From Massariosphaeria phaeospora (lineage: Eukaryota > Ascomycota > Dothideomycetes > Pleosporales), in the NCBI GenBank assembly GCA_011032825.1, contig JAADJZ010000024.1, forward strand, positions 1 to 64,000: a stretch of 64,000 nt of DNA, read 5' to 3'. A program made the translations under genes and the position numbers. Within the stretch, counting starts at the first letter, position 1. The number at the start of each line of letters is the position of its first letter. This document shows positions 26,763 through 38,578 of this stretch, piece after piece. Under the pieces are notes generated by a model. The model was not told the origin of the DNA, ran no database searches, and saw only the letters and a list, made by a program, of their open reading frames with translations.

Positions 26763-27000
26763 AGCATGCGCTGGTTGTGCGGCATTTCAGCGACGGTGAT
26801 GTTGGTGTTGATAATAGCGGGGCACCGCTCCAATAGCTTGCAGGCGCTGCTTGCGTACTGCGAGGCTACGGACTGCTATTGGCATGCGCTTTGCGCAGTA
26901 TTTCTGCGACAGCGACGTTGGTGTCCTGCGCTACAAGCATGCAGGCGCTGCTTGCGTACTGCGAGGCTACGGACCGCTATCAGCATGCGCTGGTTGTATG
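26763..27000. repeat. Tandem repeat, about 100-118 bp period
   Basis: The word GCATGCGCT recurs at 26764, 26882 and 26983. Each of the first two copies is followed about 80-90 bp later by a nearly identical block (GCAGGCGCTGCTTGCGTACT and the next 20 bp up to GCTAT). This gives two full units and part of a third, diverged by several per cent. It overlaps short open frames that I regard as chance. Confidence 0.6.
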
Positions 27001-27540
27001 GTATTTTGGTGATATCAGTGTCGGGTGCGATTTGGGTGGCCTGGGTGAGGTCGGGAGACTTTTGTGGTTGCTCCTGACTCTAGCACGAGTGCGGGGCAGG
27101 AATCGACGCAGTATTCGAGCACTACATGTCCAAACTCTTCGACAATGTTATGTATCCGGGGCGAAGCCCTGTCCTCGTTCTGCACCCTCTCAACGTTTCG
27201 CATCAGGCCTTGGTCGGGTTCTACGCCTTGGGCGGCCGCGGTGTGGGGTTGAGATCGCAGTTGGGTGACGCGGTCGGTGGCATTGGGGGTTCTGATGTTT
27301 TTGCTGGTCGTGGCGATGCTGTAGAGAGTTGTTTGTGTATCTGTACCATGTATACGCCCATATGTCGTTTGCTGGCGTTGTATACTGTCCGGCTGCACGA
27401 CGCCCGCGGCGACGAGGGGAAATCCGGCGCCAAGCGACGGTGCACGGCCCTTGACCCCAAACATCGTCATGTTCAACTTTCACTCTTCACTCGACCACCA
27501 ACTTTTCTCTTTTTTGTATCCCATGTCTGGGCTTTGAGCG

Positions 27541-27690
27541 CCTCCCTTCCGGCATTTACACCTTAGCACCGTCGGTCTCTCGATCCTCGACGAAGCGATA
27601 GGCTGGAAGCCCGCTGTCACGATCGATGAAAGCCTTCGAGGCATTCAATCGATGCTCGACGAGTCGGACACTGAACCCCCCTTCACATCG
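27541..27690 (+). pseudogene. E2 (UBC)-like gene fragment
   Basis: One frame encodes about 50 residues resembling the stretch after the active site of ubiquitin/SUMO-conjugating enzymes: a LSILDE block, then GWKPAVTIDESLRGIQSMLD, which matches the E2 pattern LSIL-x(4)-W-x-PA-x-TI-x(4)-L-x-x-IQ-x-LL. The Pro-Pro upstream (residues 1-2 of the piece) also fits. The preceding His-Pro-Asn motif is not intact, and no full UBC domain can be assembled in either direction. The fragment sits in a gene-poor area with other decayed repeats. I treat it as a relic; the similarity was judged by eye only. Confidence 0.35.
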
Positions 27691-29258
27691 TACGACGATA
27701 AAATGGCTTGTATGCTGCTCGTGTACGGTTCGTCTCCCTGGCTCCTCTTCCACTCCGGCGTGTACGCCCACCTTCCTTTCTTGACGTTGGTAAAATACCG
27801 TGGATCCTCGCTTACATTATGTAGATTTCCTCTAGGCATCCGCCCGCGTTGTTAGTCGATCATCTGGCCGTATCGTCGCTCGAAATGTCTATGCATATCC
27901 TGTGTCGGAATTCGAATACACTGAACTTCCTTCGCACCAGCACTGTTACTCTTTGATTTGACGTAGCCTTGACTACATGCACTGATCATGCACCGGCCTC
28001 GACTAGTACACCTAGGGGCGTATCGGCGCCCCTAAACAAACGCCTTTATACAAGAGGTTCGATTGCCAGACGGTGGGGCCGGGAACATCTTCAACCACGC
28101 AAATCGAACCGCGTGCGCAACGCCTTTTGTAACGCGGGCGTTTTGTTCCTGCGGGACTATACCCACGTGAATTGGGCTTTTTTCGGCGATGCTTTCTTCA
28201 TACACCCTCCTCCTCCACATCTCCTCTAGCTAAAATGGCCTTTTCTTTCGTCAATACGTTTTTTTTTTTTTTCAAGCTCCAGCCCCGCGCCTGTATTCCC
28301 GCGCGGTGCTTGCCGCGACGCGCGACCTCGACGATGCCCCGGGTAGTGACGAGCGGGACTATTCATACGTGAATTAGACTTTTTCGGGGATGGTTCTGCG
28401 TTCCTGGAATTCGGGCAGACGGCGTTGCCGTCTATGACATCCGAGACCGGCTGCTTGACCAGTCGACGACCAGTCGTGTGCGCAACGGGTTTCGTTCCGT
28501 TCACCATGTCCGACTACGGCTCGGACGTCTGAGATTCGTCCCAATTCTTCCATGTTGTGCCTCCGGGCGAGCCCACTTCCCCGGGCAACCAGGCCGCCGC
28601 CGCTGCTGCCGTGGCGATGCTTCGGCATCATCCGGTGTGGTCGGGGAGCACAGTTCTCCCCGGGCCTCTTTTGATGCATCTGCCGTCGTCCCGGGCACTT
28701 TGCCCATTGAAGAGACTGCCCGCGGTAAGTTTGCCATTTCAGATGCCAGTTCGCGTGTTGATTCCTTCCTGTAGTCCGTGATCGGGGTGCGCCCCCATTC
28801 TCCACGTTCTGTTCGGCGACTCCTCGCCCTGGACAAGGGAGCCCGCGTCTGTGTTCGATGCTTTCAACTCTGTCCATTGCTAGCTAGAGCCCTATGTCGA
28901 CGACAAAACCTCCGAGTACGGCTCGGAGGTTGAGTTTCCCAACCTCAACGCCGCCCGCTTCTCCGTAGGTTTTTCGCATTCTCTCCGCGAAATGTCGTTG
29001 ACTTACTCTATTCGTAGAAACCGCGCTTAAATTGTTCTGAGATAGTATCGTGTTTGTTTTTTCGTTTTGTACAAGTAGATAGAGAGGATAAAATTCAAAG
29101 GTTTCTATACAAATAATTCTTTTCTATTGTAGCGTCCTAGCTGTGGATATCTCTCCTGGACTCTGGCCATGGCCTCCATAGACGTAAAGCCGCATTGCAG
29201 AGATGACCAATATAGTGTGTATAGAGCGTATCTACCATGCGAATCATACCAAAGGCAT
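27691..29258. other. Gene-poor spacer with a diverged direct repeat
   Basis: No gene is supported. A direct repeat of about 40 bp starting GCGGGACTAT is present at 28151-28190 and 28353-28392, about 200 bp apart and roughly 80% identical. A T15 tract lies just before the second copy (28258-28272). Short acidic frames such as SDYGSDV (28,505) and SEYGSEVEFPNLNAARF (28,912) hint at remnants of a dispersed gene family, which I cannot name. The last 200 bp are the 3' flank of the TcA-type gene. Confidence 0.4.
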
Positions 29259-32200
29259 TCACCGCGCATTTTGTGTGGGAATGGCAAGCGAATAACTAAA
29301 GACCAAGAACCCTTCCTTGAACTGACGAGCAACCCCACTCGAGCACTTTAGGTCCACAACCCAGTTGTCCTGCGGCCATGAGCCTGTATCTTTGCTCTTC
29401 GGAACCGCCGCACTCCCAACCCGCGACTTGTCCTGGTCGTCTGCGACGAGCGCCTTGTTTCCGACGCTCAAACAGTAAAAGTCGGCAGGTACAACACTCG
29501 GCGCATCGTTTTTGACAAAGACCGTCTCGTTGATTGTTGCGCCAATGTTTTCCGTGATATCCGCCGCCGTCTTGAACAGCATGTGGACGTTTGAGATGCG
29601 CATCGGGTGCGCCTTGGTGTAGAATGGCAGCCGCTCTTTTACGTTTTGCAGTTGAAGCCGCACAGTGTCGCCGCTGAAGCTGCCGGTAACGAGGCGGTGC
29701 CATTCCATTGGGTAGTCGTGCTTGAGATCGAGCAGGCCAAACGAGCCGTCCTTGTCCAGAGCCTGGATTGTTTGCAGAAACTCTTTGACGCTGTTTTGCG
29801 CTGCGGTCTTGAGGGCCTCGCCCCCGTCTCGAGACGTGTAGCGCAGGTGCATGATGACGTCCGAGATGGACGAAAAGTCGATTTTGTTCAATGCAAACGA
29901 GGGAAAGTGCACTTTCCACGATGATATGGTACCAGCACCCTCAAACGGCATGTACTTGTCGTCATTAAAGTCTAGCTGGAACACACCAGTGTCCTGTTGT
30001 CCCGAGCTGACGGCAATGTGCTTTGAGGCGGTATCAACATGCACGAACCGCGGATCGGCAACGCCCTGAGATATGTATTGGCCGTTGGTAGTCGCCAGGG
30101 TCCGGTAGCTGCTGCTTTCAAGCGATAAGAGGCAGTTTAGGGAAGTATAAGGACCAATCGTGCAGAGTATCGAGACGGATACGGATTTGATCTTTCTGAA
30201 CAGGTGACCGGGGAAATCGGCATCGAAAAGAACCTCGGGGAGAGAAAAGTGCGTTTCGCCTTGCGAGCGCAGCTTTAGTAGCGACAGTGGTGCTACTTGG
30301 CGCAGGGAGACGTGCTTGACGATTTCAAAGGTGTGAACTGCTTTGTCTAGGTATTGCAGCTCCATGTTCCGGAGAGACATGGACAGGTTTTCTGCACAAA
30401 GCAGTCCACCTCGTGCATCATCCCAGTAATCACCCGACACTAGAGGTGTGTCTGGCTGTCCAGTCTCGAAACAAAATGCCTTGCGAGCGTGTCGTGCGAG
30501 CTCAAATGCCAAATTGTACGTGTGCGAAAACACCATCATGGTCTGGTGGTCGAGATAGCTGTACAAGTCGACATTGTTGAACTTGGTCTTGAGATAATCT
30601 ACCGTCTCGAGCGCATTCTTCATTTGCTGTCTCTGCACTTCAACGTCTTTGTCGACTGTTGCGATTCGCGCTTTTTGAGCTTTGATAGACAGATCCGTGG
30701 ACTTGATGTCGAACCCAGCCTGATTCAGTTGCTGGCGTCTTTCCGAAAGCTGTTGGCGCAAACGATTGACGCGCCCTGCATTCATGCCTTGCTCGGCTTC
30801 GATCTGGGAAAGGCCTTTGAAAATGCTGGCCGCGATCAGTGCGCCCTGACCCCAAGGGGGCGAACTAACGGTGACGCCGACCCCCCACGGTTGAGCCTGA
30901 GTACTAATGGGCGGAATCGCAGCCAGGATACTTGCGGAAAATTCCATGCCGTTTGCTAGCAGAGTCCACTCCGCAGCGGTCGCCGCCTTTTTGAGCTCAG
31001 TCTCTTCTTCCGCGCTCATCCTCAGATAGCCCGGCGATCGTCGGCCAATAGACTGTTGCACTGGATCAAAACCCTGCTCTTCGCCTGGGATTTGGGCCGC
31101 GTCGCCAGTGAGGGCGCTGTAGTACTGTAGACGGAATGCAGCGCTTTCTCGAGATTGTCGCAGTTGCTCAAGTGTCGCCGTTGCTTCTTCCTTTTGGACC
31201 GTTTTCATCTGTAGTACTATATTATTGACGACCCTTTCCTGGTTCATCTTTGTCGTCATCATTTGTTCAGAGTCCTTTCGTTCCTTGGCAGAAAGGTAAG
31301 CCAGTCCCAAGCTTTTGAGCTCCGCACAAAGGTCCAAGGATTTCTGCAACAAGAACTTGAATCTGTATTTGGAAAGAGACACATTCACGTCCGCGACCAC
31401 CTGGTCGAGCACTCTTTCTCCAGCGCCTCTGTTGATCAGATTCTTTGGATCCAATGGGGGCCCGAACATGGTTGCACGCCGGGGTTGTCCATTGAGGTCC
31501 AGATAATTCCGAACCTTGAATAAGCGATCGTCAATTCTAGCCCGCAAAGCCGATATTTCGGGATTGGGAGGTATTGTAAAATAAGGCGCCTTGACGAAGC
31601 CCAAGCCACTAGCAGAAGCTGCTACCGCACGACCACGCTCGTCAAACGGTACGAAGAATGGCCTGACCACCTCCAGTTCCACAGATGCATTTCCAAATTC
31701 ATCGAGTTTCTCCGCAATGTCTTTGTATGTTAGTGGGTTAGTTTTGGTCACTGCGGGAATCTTCTGGGGCGCTGGTCCAAATACGTGGGAAGCTTCCACG
31801 TACAACTGGAGCGCGATTGGCATCGACTCCAGAGTATCCTTGCGGAATTCGGCGTCCCCGGCATCGACAAGTACTTGAACGTACTTGAGCGCAAGTCTCT
31901 TCATATAGGCCAGGGGTCTATTTCGAGCGATTGCATGAGGAGAAAATGAGTTCCTTCGCCAGTCGAGTATGATTTGATGCACGCCTTCTAGCGTAACAGA
32001 ACTCCGAGGGAGCTCTGATAGGAGCGTGTACGTCTTGCCTTGAGCACGTGTCTTTTCGTCTCGGAATGGGAGAAATGACCATTGGGCGTGTTTTTCTTTT
32101 TGTGAAACAATGGTTGGATCAAATACGAGACGTGCGACTTCCAGTGCCAGGTCGTATTGCCGAGTTGCTGCGAGGCGTTCCATTAATAATGCCACGACAT

Positions 32201-35200
32201 GGAACCCCAGCTCCCAATTGTAGATTGCATAAGGTGTCGACGTCTCCTTGTAGTAGGTGGACCCATGTTTGCCGTAGACGGAGTTCATATTGTTGAGCTT
32301 ATCCCAACTCGAGTATTCCTGTTTGGCTTTGATGGCCTTCTTCTTCTCCTCCTCTGATAACGACTTAGCCTCGACCAAGTCTAACCCTGTCTCCTCCAAG
32401 TTCATCTCGTTGTCGAATACTGTTATAGCATCAAAAATGTCTTTCAAAGAAACTGCATTGGTGGCAGCTTCGATGAGTCTGCTGTCGAGCACATTGTACA
32501 ACTTGACGCTTGCATTGGAGCCCTTTTCGGAGATTGTGTCATGCGGAATGCGGAACCAGGTAAAGGTCGCTCCAGCCTTTGCGCTCTCGATTGCGACAAT
32601 GAGCCCTTGTGGCATTGTATTTGATTGACCAGCGTAGTTTAACGTCCATTTTGTATCCCAACCCGTACTCGGGTACTGAAATGGAGGGAGCGCAAACGTA
32701 GCTCCAGCCCAAGGATTTTTTCCATCGTCCTGTGCCCATGTCTTTGATGGTTGAATGAGTTTGTTGAAAACCGTGGCGCTTACGATGGTGGTGGTTGTGA
32801 CACTCTCTTGTGGCTGATTGACGAGGCTGTCTCCCCTCATGACGAATTTCCCAAGAGTCACAATCACTGGACCTGCTTCTTTCTTTTCCGATTTACTTTT
32901 CTGGAGCGTGCGCTCAATGTAGATGCTCAGACCTAAAGGCTGTGCGTCGACTCGGAATACGAGGGATGAAACGTCTGGAAATTTGTCTGCATCGTTCTCG
33001 AGGATCTCAATCTTGAGAGTGGAGAGAGAGGTGCATTTGGGAGTCCACGCGCCGTCCCGGTAGATTGTCCAAGCAAGCTTGAGTTCCCTGTCATCATTTA
33101 GTATTTGGTAGATGAGCTTTGATATGCCAACTCACCAATATCTTCCCCAACTCTTCGTTCCTGACGGGGCTTGTTGTTCTTTTGAGGCACTAGGCAGGAC
33201 CGCAAGCGCTGAAGCTGGTTTGTCTTTGCCTGTCTCTCCAGGCTTTAGCACTAGTTGAGGCATGAGGAGATGAAGTTGTTGTTTCCAAACAAATGGAACG
33301 AGGTAGCTCCCAGGGTGATCTAGCGTGTTGCCAATGTCATCTACCTCGTACATGGGAACATCGACCTGTATTATCTGCCACGGGGTCCACTCGGGGACGA
33401 TTGTAATTTGTGCGGTATAGTCCATGGTCCTGTAGTAGTACCGAGGTGGAGATGATTTAGTGCGCGCGAAGATATGGAACCGGTGTTCATTGCCTTTCCG
33501 AACCTCTTGGTAATAGCTTTCAACTTGGAGAGATCCCAGATCATGCACTCCGTAAATGTAGTTCTTGACCAACTGCAGCATGGTGTTTTTGTCCAGCTGT
33601 TTTTGCGCAATTGCAGTCTCGAGTTCCTTGAACACCTCTGTTTTGTTGTCTCTTAGTGTGGGATCGACCCAATTCTCTGGGTATAGGAAAATCTTCCTGT
33701 TGGCCTCCCATTGGCGGTAATTGCCCAGCCAAGATGTCCATTGCGGCTTGTCCAATGCTGAAGGGGAGACGCCAGACTCCATATTCATAAAGCATCGCTC
33801 AACAAATAATTGCACGGCAGCAATGGCCTGCATTATTCGAGTAGTCTGCTGGTCAGCACCCATTTGTACGTCAATCAAAAAGTACTCGAATAAGTCATCT
33901 GCATCCTTGATCTTGGCGACCTTGATGTAGTCTTGCTGGAGAAGGTATTGGATTAGAGCGTCTCGTCGACTGATGCGGAGAAGCTCGTTGGACTTTTGGA
34001 ATGCTATTTGAGACGGGCCTGATGACAAAGTCAAGGATCGGACCGTCGACGAAAGTTTATCGGATGCCTCGTATAGTTTGCCATTCAGCTCACCAATGGC
34101 GCAGTCTACAAATGTCTGGGGAGCTGCTCTGAATAGGTTCGACTTGGCCATTAGATCTGCCTGGGCGTAGAGCTTGCTGACCGAACCGAAGTTACGGAAG
34201 ACACTCTTTCTTTCTGTTTCGGAGACACCCGGGTAGTTTGCGTCAAGTATGTCGTCCACAAACTTTGCGGGCCAATTTGTGAGCTGTTGTAGTGGTACGG
34301 ATAGCTTCGTCGTCTCGTCTAGGCTGGATATAGTCGTTGGGAAGGTCAAAAGCTGACGTGTTCTTGATTGGAAATCTTTGTAGCACGTGAATTCTTCAAG
34401 AAGAGAGAGCCGCGACGCATAGGACCCATACTCTTGCGGAATGAGTTGTGCAATCTCGCTCTTTTCCAGCTTCATCATCTTGATGACTGCAGCCGTGATA
34501 GAAAGATGATGTAGCCCCTTTGTGACTGTCGAGATGGTTTCTTGCGGTATGAAACTTGGACCTTCGCCGTCATGTCTCATGCTCAGAATTCCCTGTTGTA
34601 ATCCCACTGTGAGCTTGTAGAATGAGTCCGTTTGCAGTTGGATAGATTTGGACTCGAAAGTAACATTTTTGTCAACAGTCCGCTTTTCAAAGACAAGTCC
34701 TTCACCGTTGAATTGGACTGCTCCTTTACCAGCCTCTTGAACGCCTTCAATCACAAAGATGCACCGGGAAGTAGAGGGAGTAAAAAGCAACCCGCTGGTG
34801 GGAGCCCTGATTGATGGCGATTGCTGGATCCCATCGAGGACACCTTTTCCAATGACCTCAACCGTCTCCGAGAAGTGGATGGAGGCAGGTACGGTCAACG
34901 CCGGGACTGCTTCCGATAGCAAACTCGAAATGGCCTTGTCGATTGAAGCTTTTGCCCTGTCTTGCACGGTTTTGTCAGATTGAACCAAACGATCCGCCCA
35001 CAGTTTGTTGCTTGTAAAGTAGGTGATTGTGCTTCCCAGGAATCGTTCAGTTTGAGACGAAGAATCCTCGTCTTCTCTCGACTCGAAACACTGCAAGAGT
35101 GAATCAGTGGAATCCGTGCCTAAAAGTTTCCTCCACCGCCTCGAGAAAGCTAGAGTTTTCCCCGGACTTTCAAACAAGTCGTCGATGCCTAGGGAACTTT

Positions 35201-37811
35201 CCGATGACAAGGATAGGTAGTCGGCAACGGAGATTTTCAAAATTTTGCACAACAGGGCAACTTTGCGTACAATACCCAAGGTTTCCCAGTTTACCAAATC
35301 CGCAATCTTCTTCGATGCAATGAGTAACTCGACATCTTCGGCATCAAGATCCAGACAAGCACCTACTATTAGTGCGTGCGGAATAAGGCTCTCATGGTCC
35401 GGCCACTGCCCTTGGACAACTCCGTTTGCGAAGACGCTGTCCAAGCCACTCATACGAGCAAGCTCAAGTTCCGTTTTCAGCAGAGATTGAAATTGGCTAT
35501 TGGTGCTCTTGGTCCACAAAAGAAGAAGCGAGAGAATACTGATTTCGCTGGAGTGCGATAGATCCTCTAGCGCAGCTAGACCTACCAGCACCGAAGCTGG
35601 TATCGTCGATAGCTCGGTCGTCGCACCAAGCGCTATTAGAGCCTCACTGAGCTCATGTACTGGCCATTTTAGCTTTATCAACAGCCGGAGGAATACATTT
35701 AACCGGTGGCACGATGTCGACGTGAGTGTTTCACTGTCCGTGTTGCAGATTCGATAGTCTTCTAGGCTTGCCGCCAGCATGGGTGAGTCTTCAGTGTTGT
35801 TCCCGGGTTTGTGGGGGTAGATGTGTAGATTTTCGTTGAAGAATGGGCAATGCACGATTTGGACAAGCGTTTCAAAAGAAATGCCGGCTCTTGGGAGAAG
35901 CTGCTTTTCGACAAAATAGAGGCCCACTTGTTTCGGACTGACGTCGAGCATGTCGTCTTCGGTCTTGAAACCCCATAGTTTGTGAGGTGTATACGTTTTG
36001 CCGGATGGTTTACCATAAAAGTCCTGGCCAGTGATGATGCAAAAGTCGTCCAGTGACATGTGGAGTTGTTCGGCCGCTACAATAGTCTGCGCAACACTCT
36101 GGGCTACGTTTGCGTTTATATCCAGTGCATGAACAAGGACATCTTCGGTGCAAAATGCCTGCAGCAGCCCCAAGCGCGAGAGTCTGAATCCGTTCATGAG
36201 ATTGCGTGTGCGTTCTAGGGAAAAGTTGTAGGGGAACTCGTGTAGTGGGGCGACTTGATCGTGAATGTACTCCTCGTACACTGTATAGTCTACATGTTGT
36301 GGTTCTCTCAAACTCAGTTCTTCGGTATCAACATCTCCCATATTGTGGCTCTCGATGATCGTCTTGGAAGACGGACCCCCAAAGTATGAGACAACAGACT
36401 CCATGATTTCGTTGGCAATGTCAATGTACGGCATCCGAACTTCTTGATTCAGTACAGAAAGCTGTAGGTGTTCGATATCGGGCCTACGATGCAACAACCG
36501 TGTCAGTAGGTCGCCACCGGTCGCGGTTTGTTGTTTGCTGGAATCTGTACTGGTGGCTTGCACCTGTGTAGCAGTGCCGGCCGCAGCGATTGGATCTTCA
36601 TGTACGCCTTTCAACATGCGGAGAAGATCGACAAGATATGCTGCGGGGCTGAGGACGGATAATGCATCTGGATTTTCGGGCAGGTTCATATCCAGTAATA
36701 TGGAGGAAGCTGCTGTTGTAGACTCTTTTAGAGTATCTGTCAACTTCTTCTCTACATCATCATGTGCTGGCAGTGTTGGCTTTTGCCCCATGACTCTTGT
36801 GGTACGTTGTGGGACTGCTGCTGCGGCCTTTTCTGCTGTCTGTGGCATTTGCATAGTCATATATACTTCGGATGTATCATATGGCCTATTTGTTTCTTCA
36901 TCGACGGCCTCTTCCGCAGCGGCAGCCTCTCCGCCGGGCGCAGGACCAGCCATTGCCGGAGCGAGACCATGTACATCAATAGTCCCGAACTGTTGCGACA
37001 TCAAGGTCGTTATTTGGTCGTTGTGTTGGTCAATCGTCACCGCATGAGAGTAGATTTTCACTGGCTCTGCAAGGAGAGGGCCGTGGAGTTCCATTTGCTG
37101 CTCGAATGATGGAAGAGCTGTTTGGGCCATTGCGTTGGCGGACGTAAAGTTTGCTCTGAGCAATGCGCCAATGTCCTCGGGCTGTCTGACAATGACAGCG
37201 AGTCTCTGAATCTCACAGAGCGTGGCCTCGGATGTAGTCCGGTCTTCCTTGCCAAGCCATTGTTCGCATGCCGGAGCCACAGGCATGCGAAGAATGTCAA
37301 AGTCATGATCGAGAAGGTCCTTGACCGCAGCTCCAATAACACCGGAAGCCTCATTTGGTAGGTTGATTCGATCAGCGTCTAGAAGCCCAGCTATCACAGC
37401 AGTCGGTTCCGTAATGTATAGATGAGCCCGAAGTTCATCCGTCTCCACAGTGTACTGTGGGAACGCATTCAGCGCAACATCACGGATTGACGTGAGACTG
37501 GTATCTTTTGCGATTCTCGTCAACACCGAAGGTTCCTTCTTACAGTACTCGAAGAGTTCTAGGAGTAGAGGGAGTCGAGCTGGATCAGCTTTGGCTGTGT
37601 TGGTCTCTTCTTCGTCTGAGCCATCATCGTCGGATTCCTCTTCGCTCGAAGTTTCGTCTTCTGAATTGTCTTGTTCTAGATTGAGGCGCTCAACCGCCTC
37701 TGTGATAGTGAGCCCGTCCTTCAGAAGCGCCGCGAAGTGCGTTGGCGAGATTTGGAGAGCAAACACATCTGCTAGTATCTGAAGAAGCTGCTCGCGCGCT
37801 GAACTGTCCAT
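29259..37811 (-). CDS. TcA-type toxin complex subunit (pore/receptor)
   Basis: Two exons (37811-33136 and 33087-29259) with a 48-bp intron encode 2834 aa, longer than bacterial TcA (about 2300-2500). TcA forms the pentameric receptor-binding, membrane-piercing tube. Seen in order: an N-terminal extension with an acidic Ser/Glu/Asp run (about 45-70); VRP1-type start near 385 (LSPAAYLVDLLRML); a PA14-like receptor-binding insert (about 1000-1065); the neuraminidase/ABC-toxin N region with NYRQWEANRKIFLYPENW (about 1370); a FDPT motif (about 1880); YLDLNGQPRRATMF (about 2095); two long coiled coils typical of the pore shaft (about 2145-2185 and 2325-2390); and the C-terminal TcB-binding region (about 2520-2834). 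The first ATG follows a purine-rich context and no bacterial RBS. It diverges from the TcB-TcC gene. Without splicing the frame is broken by a single TGA inside the intron. Confidence 0.9.
33088..33135 (-). other. Spliceosomal intron in the TcA-type gene
   Basis: The donor is GTGAGT at 33135 and the acceptor ACAG ends at 33088, with an ACTAAATG branch-like sequence 11-18 bp before the acceptor. The intron is 48 bp, the size of other introns here. Its length is a multiple of three and it contains the only in-frame stop (TGA at 33132-33134) between the two halves of the gene. Removing it brings together residues matching the conserved TcA neuraminidase-like region (W, then ELKLAW). Confidence 0.8.
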
Positions 37812-38578
37812 TGCTCATCAAGAGAGGCGAGTATCTGTTGACTTTGTGATAGGGCAATGACTTTGAGTGTGGTTGGGGGACTCTTTGAGCTGTCCATACT
37901 CTCTGTGCCCGCCGCTCGTCCACTCCGCACGGCCCTAATCCGACAAGGCCCCATCGGGCCCATCCTCATGCGCGATGGCTGGCGAACATTAGTCAGGTGG
38001 CTGCCTGAATAGGTCGGCGACTTCGTGTTTCTGTCGTAGGCGCTGCGCTGGTGTGTAGCTTCAGCTGGAAAACACAGTCTACTGCCGGTCGCTCGACTAG
38101 TGGGCATTGGTGGAAACGATAACTTGACGCCACCAACTGGCTCACAGCAGTACTTAGCTCGCTTCGCTCAGTATACTACATAGGTACCTTTTTCTGTGCT
38201 GCATACGCGAGTGTTCTAGATCAAGCACCACCCCGGTTCGTAAAAGTCGGCGGCGCAACCGCGTACAATTCTCGGAATGAGAAGACGGTAGGAGATGGGG
38301 CGTGGGCTGTGGACGCCGGCGGGTGGAGTGGAGGAGTGCGGTGCGGTGCTGGCAAACTCGTCACATCGATTGTGGACGTCGCGTCGCACTAACGTTAGTC
38401 TAGCTTCGGAGCTTGGGCCATCTCCGCCCCGTCTCCACCTGCACCTGCATGCCGAGGCCGTCCTCACCTGCACCTACCCACCGCTTTCGTGGACGCTTCC
38501 TAACATGTCGACCGCAACTATTCCAAGACTGAACTGTTCACACAAAATCCTACGTGTAGAGGAGATACCACACACAAC
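37812..38578. promoter_or_regulatory. Divergent intergenic region of the Tc genes
   Basis: A gap of 767 bp separates the ATG of the TcA-type gene (minus) from that of the TcB-TcC gene (plus). Both genes are parts of one complex, so shared control from this region is likely. The plus-strand start is preceded by CACACAACATGG, a good eukaryotic context. No binding site was assigned. Short ORFs here are not convincing. Confidence 0.5.

Larger units (their letters stand above)
24358..27540. other. Long region without a supported gene
   Basis: Several ORFs of 60-216 codons overlap one another on both strands, with basic, low-information compositions and no domain or coherent intron structure. I do not call any of them. 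The stretch includes an AT-rich patch (25,760-26,000) and a tandem repeat (26,763-27,000). Confidence 0.45.

Noticed and set aside
29296..29919. 207-codon minus-strand ORF within TcA
   Set aside because: It is a shadow frame of the TcA C-terminus.
33132..33134. In-frame TGA splitting TcA into two genes or a pseudogene
   Set aside because: It lies within a 48-bp segment with strong GTGAGT donor and CAG acceptor, divisible by three, whose removal restores conserved sequence. An intron is the simpler reading.
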